A stretch of DNA of 64,000 bases, taken from contig OX485805.1 of NCBI GenBank assembly GCA_950295325.1, positions 41,752,758-41,816,757 on the forward strand, in the 5' to 3' direction. The notes under the pieces were generated by a model. It was not told the DNA's origin and did not search any database. It saw only the letters and a program-made list of their open reading frames with translations. How positions within the stretch are numbered: position 1 is the stretch's first letter; each line of letters opens with the position of its first letter. The stretch is from Polytrichum commune. Its lineage: Eukaryota; Streptophyta; Polytrichopsida; Polytrichales; Polytrichaceae. Shown one piece after another: positions 57,435 to 64,000 of the stretch. The translations under genes were made by a program, and so were the position numbers.

Positions 57435-59082
57435 CAGTGGTTAGCAAAAGTCTTCGGACATGACGCTTTGTTCTATAAAATGAACTAGTAATCCTACGGA
57501 AGTTATCATAAAATTATAAGAAATTTAGCAAAAGATCACATAGTTGCAACAAACATGTAGCATAACATTCATAACCAAGAATGTCAATCAAGAAATTAAC
57601 CAAAAATGAAACACATGATATGGGTGTACGATTCTTTATGCAAAAAGTGAAGTTGTCCTTTATATACTATGAAAATAAAACCTTGAGCTTCAAAATCAAC
57701 TTGATAGCTAGCAGACACAACCACAAAGCCTTTATAATCACTACCACTGTGTATAGCCACCTTTTGCTTTATAAATGCCAGCTGCTCTTTCAACTACAGA
57801 CATTATCAACTTCCTCACAATATCAACCTCAATGCCATACCAAATTTCTTGTAGTTTCTACCACAAATCCTTTTTGTTAGTGGGTTTCTTCTCAAAAATT
57901 CTCATCCGACGATCTGCTTCATTTCAAGGGTACACTATAGGATTCAGGTCAAGCGATTGAGCCGGATGCCAAATGAGTTGAGGATTATGTGCCAGCAACC
58001 AATTCGTTACATACTTAGAAGTATGTTTGGGGTCATTGTCATGTTGGAAAATGACATTTTCCTCTCCTAAATCATGCATGTGTATAATGTTCATAAGCTT
58101 CATCTCCAAAACTTCATGATAAACATATTTATCCATCTTCCCTTCTATAAGGCGAAGGTTGTCAACTCCTTCCCAACTCATGCTTCCCCAAACCATAATA
58201 CTTCTCCCCCCTCCCCCCCCCCAAATTTGACAGTAGGTTGCACATGTCAGTCCAAAAGACATGTTCCACTCCTCTAGCAATATTACTGCCTAGCTGAGCC
58301 AAACAAATTGAATTTTGACTCATCCGAAAAAACCACATAACTCTAGTCCAACCAAGTTGCATGCCTACACTTCTTTGCCCATGAATATTGACATGCCTTG
58401 TGCTTTTTGGTCAAAGATGGCTTCGTAATCTTCACACATGCTTTCAATCCTTGCCTCCGAAGACTCCTAACTATATCATCACTCAAATCTAGTCCTCTTG
58501 ATTGCATTTCTCTACCCACTGCTGCAGCTGTAACAATAGATGGATCAAGTAACGTCCTGACAATTTCACGATCAACACGTTCATCAAGAATTTGAGGTCT
58601 TCCATCTGAATGTGCATTTCTCAAATCACCTCTCATAGTGAACCTTCGCACTATATCATGGCAGGTGCTTCGAGAAATCCCTAACACTATTGAAATTTTA
58701 GAGTACGAATTCCCTCTCTCATGTATCTAAAGAACCAACTCTTGCCCTTCAAGAGACCTTATGAGAGCCATAGCTAATGAGTTGTAATCTCTCTCAAGCT
58801 CTCTGAATTACTAAATGCAGGAAGTCTCAATATGTAGAGATTCTTTGTTGAGGATTTTTGGATGCACAAGTTCTGTGCATATTGAACCAGACACCCCTGG
58901 ATGACACATTTCTGATTGCTTCACATGTAGGTGGCTCAATTTCAACACCCATACACTCTCTTGACTTCCATTTGTCTCTAATATCATAATTAGCTGGAAA
59001 AAATCCGCTCCTCTACACCAAAGTCAACAATGCTAATTCTAGATTGCCATTATTGTCTAAAAACTTTTGCTAACCATTAGGG
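57435..59082 (-). mobile_element. Tc1-like DNA transposon, nearly full length
   Basis: The left end CAGTGGTTAGCAAAAGTCTT is preceded by TA (57433-57434). The right end, read inverted, gives ATGGTTAGCAAAAGTTTTTAG with the outermost bases eroded; a TA lies at 59083-59084. At about 1.65 kb it has the normal Tc1 length. The terminal repeat resembles the Tc1 pattern CAGTGnnTTGCnAAAGTnTTCGG. A transposase relic fills the middle. The right boundary is uncertain by a few bases because it abuts another inverted-repeat element. Confidence 0.85.
57741..58771 (-). pseudogene. Tc1-family transposase, inactivated
   Basis: Begins MALIRSLEGQELVL and continues with HERGNSYSKISIVLGISRST (paired-like DNA-binding helices), then GRPQILDERVDREIVRTLL. 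The DDE part carries IMVWGSMS, FQHDNDPKHTS (second Asp) and WHPAQSLDLNPI, then ends GIYKAKGGYTQW. The Asp-to-third-acid spacing is 34 residues as in DD34E Tc1 proteins, but the third acid position reads Val (GTG), followed by a premature stop. There is also a stop after LVL, a frame break near 58340 and a poly-C slip near 58210. It cannot encode an active enzyme. Confidence 0.9.
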
Positions 59083-59440
59083 TAAGTGCGCCATTGACTG
59101 AACGCGGCCCACGGACTGCACAGCCACCGCACAGTTTTCAATCCTGAGAACTCTCGCGGGAACTTCGGGAACGTTTAGGGAATTTCGGAGAGAATGTGAA
59201 TGTACAGGTACCGCACACTCTGCAGTGAAGGGCTCACTAAGCTCTTGAGATCCACCTGTGTATGTTTGGATTCAATTTGTGATAGCTTTCACAAATCAAA
59301 ATATCTTTCATTTTTATTTTTTTGCAAGAGAATCCTCACTTCATAATTAACAATCCTTCAAAATTTGAAACAACTTAAGCTTGTAAATTTGTACTTACAA
59401 GGATTTGAAGATTGATCGTGCGGTCATTGGCGCACTTACC
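59081..59440. mobile_element. Inverted-repeat element abutting the Tc1 transposon
   Basis: GGTAAGTGCGCCATTGACTG on the left pairs with GGTCATTGGCGCACTTACC on the right, about 17 of 19 positions complementary. The 360-bp interior is non-coding and GC-richer in its left half. The left end coincides with the Tc1 right end, which suggests one element inserted at the edge of the other. Confidence 0.68.
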
Positions 59441-62400
59441 TTATATGTTCACAATTCGTTAAGGCCACAATGGAGTCATCAAAATTGTAAAATTTTCTCA
59501 CTACAACCCAATTCACATGGGCATTGTCTGCCATGGCCCACCATTCTTAGCCATAACGTCATTGAAGGTTTTCCAAAACCAAGCTTGAGCCGTGGCTTCT
59601 TCAGTTGCATATCACAACAAACAATTATTGGTATATAACAATATTTATTATTGTACCTATGAGGAGCAAGCATGGTCAAGTATATGGTAAAAGTGCTCCA
59701 GTACACTAAAACCATGATATTTTTGGTCAAACGCCTTAAAGTAGTAGCAAAGTGTTGTTTAAATTGGATTTTTCTTCATGATGTCCTTTATTATTGTGTT
59801 AAGTACTCAAATAAAGATTATCAAGATGAGATCTTCAAAACTTATCATAAAAAATACTGCTCAAAAGGTTATGGCTAAATTTGGTTTTGAATGTAGATTT
59901 CATGACCTTAAATATTTTGAAGCCGGATTTTTTCTTTCTTTTATAATCCTTTAATTTGTTATAAACTTGAGGACACCATTACAAAAACTTGTAGAAAAAT
60001 GTCAATTTAATATAATTTTATCATGGTTTAACAAATTTTAGACAATTATGTGTTTAATAAGTCTACTTGCACACTACTTGCAACTTCTTTAAAATATGTA
60101 GATTTTTCTTGAATTTTTTTGTCAACATAAATTACTTGGCTTTGTAGGTTAATGTGTTTTTTATTTTTTTAATGATTTTTTCCTTGAGAAAATTCAAAGT
60201 TAGTATATATTTTTGAATTACTTTCACTTAAACCTATGCAAGGTAATGGAGTTGTGTACTTGACTGTGCTTGCACCCTATGGCATGCCATTATGGTCCAA
60301 TTCTTTAAACGCTTGACATTGTCAAACACGATCCAAGAAGTTTCAAATGACATATTGAAGTAAATTTGGACACTTTCTCAAAATCGGGACTTTTCTGTTG
60401 CTTCAATTATATGAGCATATTTGTCAATGCACTTTTGATATACTTGCATTTTATGAGAGATATGTGAATTGTTAGTGATTATTTGGATATCGTGCATCAA
60501 ATTATGATGAAGATAAAATAAAATGTTTCTTTTTTGATGTTAAATCTATAAAAATCAATTTTGAATAGTGAAAATATAATCAAAACAACTGCTATAATAT
60601 TATCATAATCAACTCAGCATGTTCTATTGGAGGATCTTACTACACAATCCTTTGGTAAAATCCAACATGTTATAATTAGGAAATCAGACTAAGACTCAAA
60701 TAAAATAATACTATTGCATTATAATTTTGAAAATATTCTTGTGAGTGTTGGGGAAGGGGTGATCATTTTAAACATGTAGCAACTATTATTGGGGTTGAAA
60801 GCTAGCATGGGTAGATTATATTGTGACCCAATGTATTTTATGTGTGCATTGAAAATTACGGTGGCTTCTAAATTGATGACTATTAGTACTAAAATGTAAA
60901 ATTATTGATATACTATTGATATGTATTGGTATTTATTTTTAAACTCACAATACTTGATTTTTGTGTAATAGACAATGATTCTGTATTCCTAGTTATGAGA
61001 ATATGATATTGTGGGCTCAAGAATGGCCTGGGTCAAGAAAAATTACAGTGACCAAATTTTATAGTGAGCCACAATAGTAGGTGTGAAAGGTATAGTATGC
61101 ATATCAAGGAATATGAAACAATGGACTTGGTTAAGACACAATGTTCTTGGTAAAAGAAAGCTACAACAACTACACTCTTCCTTCTATTTGAATTTTTTTA
61201 TGGTAATATTGTGGGCCACACTACATACGAGAAAACCCAACACTAAAAACATTGGGGAGAATATTATGGGTGAACACTATATGCCAACTTACAGTATATA
61301 ACATCAAAAGTTTTCATTGTAGGCTACAATATTTCAATTGAATGAAAAAACAAAACGCATTTGGAGACTTTCAACAAAGTGAGATCCAATTCATACCCGT
61401 CTCACATGGACAATTTTCGATTTAAAATTAGAATTCATAATTTACTGGTATATTGATATAAAAATTTCCAGCCCATAGTATTCTATGATCATGTAAAATA
61501 ATTGATTGCATATTCCTAGAGTTGAACATATGATATTATGGGCTCAAAAATGATGTGGGTTGACCAAAGTTCTATTGACCAAAATCATTGTGACATGTCA
61601 AAGTTATACTGAACCACAATATTACATGTGAAAAGTGTGGTATGCATGTCAAAGGAAAGTGAATAAAGTACTTGGTAAAATAATGATATTTTTCAGTTTT
61701 TATTATATTCAAATCCAAAAAGGAAAGAAAACTATAGCAACATGGGACTGTTCAGTCTTTGTTGACCTCCATATCCCGAAGGGTAGACTATAGACTTTTG
61801 GTGGTCAACAAGCTCATAGCCCATTTAATTTAATTTATTATTTATTATATATATATTTAAATAGAATATTCAGTCATACTTGAAATGTGTTAAATGTAGA
61901 CATGCATAATTATATGTTAGTTATATATTCATATGCCTGTGTATAGGACGAAGAGGCAGAGAGAGAGAGAGTCCAATGAAATACGTTATACGAGAGCCGA
62001 CAACTTTAGATTCTACAACATGTTTTTGTGCAAGTTCTATGGGAGAAATGTCGTCTTCAAATTTTATATTTTCTTTCATTTGTGAGAAATTGAATGTCCC
62101 TAAAAATAAATTTGTCTAGAGGACCTAGAGTCTAGGATGGCTTGGAATAGAATAATTGCAATAAAATGTTGGCCTACCATAATATTGTTAAGCTCTACCC
62201 CACATTACTAAGGGGTTGTGAATGGAGGGTGTGTGGTCGTGGGCAGATCACATCCAAGTCATTCATTCATAGAGCCTTATCTAATAGTCTATGAAATTGC
62301 TCAGGCAACCCGGAAAAAAATTCTAGCAGATGAAGTTTTGGCGGATGGAAAATCAATGTTTGCAAGATGAAGGGGTTGATTGTTCATCCCGTCGTATGAG

Positions 62401-64000
62401 AGCTTAGAGGGGAACTCCATTGGGAACTTAGGGAACTATTTGGGAATCTTCAAAATCCCCACACAGATGCTCTCATACAACCGGTTAAATTTTATTTCGT
62501 TCTGAAGGTGGTCATCAAAAGGGGCTTGGAGTTGATGGCTAGTACCCTTGGTTCTACCTTTAGGAAAGGAGAGGTGGGAAGTCAAATTCCCCATTTGGCG
62601 TCATCTTCTCCACAAGTCCTTTTGAATGAAGGACTTAGTTTGAAAATTTTCATTCAAGATTTGTGAGAGGATGGAGGTGGAGGTTTCATCCGACGTGAAG
62701 CTTTTCAAGCTCTACCCGAGGGAAAGAGAAGCCAAAAGTTGGGGCAACATAGGAGCCTTTAGATCTGTCAAATCATAATCGACGGCCGAGATCTTCCTAG
62801 CCCCCGACCACACGGGAGGCGTTCACAGCGCCTCAGTGACGCAGAGCTCCACCTGCCAATTACCCTATGCAAAAGAATGATATGGTCAAGGGCTAGAAAT
62901 AAACATAATATTACTCAAAACTAGGGTGTTGCCCCACCCCTTACTGCTAGAAATTAAGGAGGAAGTATGCCCCCTTTATGTTGGGCTTCCCTGAGAAAAC
63001 AAGCAATAATCAGTCTGAGTACTATTCACAATGCGAGGGAAACCGGCATTGGAGAGCCTACCCCAAGATTTGTAAGCGAATTAGTATTTGTTTATTTGGA
63101 AGAAAAATAATGATGTTGTTTCCCAACCCCTCAAATCTTTGCTACTAGATTCTCAAGCCATGGAGTAGCCTTCCCCAATTGAAACAGAAGGGAAGAAGCT
63201 CCATAGCTTGATTAATGTTATAAACTCCTGAATCAACATGTTGTGATTTAAAAAAACAATGGACTTAAATCTTAGTGCCAAGGCAAGATCCCCATGGAAC
63301 ATGGCATCATTTTAATCTAGAAAGGGTGAGGGAGCATAAGGCTTCACAATGTTATGATATGACATCTCCAAAACTTACCCTCGTGTTAGTTATCTTATCC
63401 TAATGGATATGACTTACTAAGTCTAGTTATGACTTAAGATTCAACTTATATTGAACATGCTTAGTGCCTATGGTACCCAAGTTTGATCTTCCATTATGGT
63501 ACAGAGGGTGATGCAAGATCAAACACTCATTCGATACCATGAATCAACATGGTATTGTGAGCACTTCCAACTCCACATGCATTTTTTTGGATTAGGAATT
63601 GTCTCATTCAATTAGCAATTGCAAATCATGCAAATTCCAATATGAAGTTTCAAAAGCAGAGTCAAAAGGCCCATAAGGAGGTCAAACTGAATATTCTCTT
63701 TCTCCTTTACATTGTCACATAGGTCCAATTATTTGAACAATCAGACCTAGAATGGTAATAAATTGTTGAGCACATAGTCCACCTTATCGTAAACACGTGT
63801 GTATCATTGTTTGTTGTTACTTACATTGATATGTGCAATGAGGTTGCCCCTCACAAATTTAACGATTTTTCACATTGTTTTGAATAATTACTACCATAGT
63901 AACAAAAGTATGATATTTACTTTGTTACCGTGGTTGGTATACGGATGAAAATTTATAAAATTTATAAGTATTTATCCAATGTACTTTGCATGATCATAAT
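59441..64000. other. AT-rich intergenic sequence, no gene recognised
   Basis: Short frames only (for example 59672-59878 and 61083-61301) without family resemblance. The phrases GATATTGTGGGCTCAAGAATG / GATATTATGGGCTCAAAAATG recur near 61005 and 61530, and neighbouring sequence (GTGAGCCACAATA, CAAGTGTAGTATGCAT) also repeats. This marks an approximately 500-bp diverged direct duplication. Confidence 0.4.
62389..62484. mobile_element. Possible 96-bp inverted-repeat element
   Basis: CCGTCGTATGAGAGC at the left and GCTCTCATACAACCGG at the right form an imperfect terminal inverted repeat. Inside, TGGGAACTTAGGGAACTATT is a short direct repeat. No target duplication was identified, so this could be chance. 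Confidence 0.35.

Noticed and set aside
1-64000. CRISPR array, bacterial operons or ribosome binding sites
   Set aside because: The palindrome arrays have no unique equal-length spacers, and the genes have spliceosomal introns, so this is eukaryotic nuclear DNA.

Overview
This is nuclear DNA of a plant. The evidence is: intron-rich genes with GT-AG borders, a plant-type pectin methylesterase, CCCTAAA telomere-type motifs, and several families of small inverted-repeat transposons. The window is AT-rich and gene-poor. I find one partial and three complete protein-coding genes in 64 kb; the rest is mostly transposon remains. A non-seed land plant (lycophyte, fern or bryophyte) would fit the sparse layout and the unusual transposons (a Tc1-type DNA transposon, and a LINE with RNase H and a restriction-like endonuclease). 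That placement is inference and weak.

Layout. 1-3780 (minus): five visible exons of a secreted pectinesterase; the 3' end lies beyond position 1. 3.8-7.5 kb: MITEs and a broken FCP1-type phosphatase fragment. 7.4-14.8 kb: a striking structure of two inverted arms (8446-9890 and 12838-13827), each packed with about 20-bp palindromes of the form TTTACGAACGnnCGTTCGTAAA, around a 2.9-kb non-coding core. 14.8-28 kb: no gene found; many MITEs and decayed repeats. 28.0-30.2 kb (minus): a dead LINE interrupted by a small inverted-repeat insert. 32.3-33.0 kb: a compact three-exon DPH3 gene. 34.4-39.0 kb: a gene for an acidic, repeat-rich protein of about 1,042 residues with a coiled coil and an unrecognised C-terminal domain. 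40.8-44.9 kb: a ten-exon gene for a 499-residue G3E GTPase (CobW/ZNG1 type) with a His-rich loop. 45-57 kb: repeats. 57.4-59.1 kb: a nearly full-length but dead Tc1-like transposon. 59.1-64 kb: AT-rich DNA with two small inverted-repeat elements.

The genes do not form a functional cluster. DPH3 (diphthamide synthesis, an iron-binding protein) and the G3E metallochaperone both handle metals, but nothing in the sequence links them. The main biological interest is in the mobile DNA: the palindrome-armed foldback structure, a hAT-type MITE family with recognisable 8-bp target duplications, TA-flanked Stowaway-like MITEs, and a Tc1-type element that is unusual for a plant. I built the exon models by hand from reading frame, phase and splice-site agreement, without transcript data.
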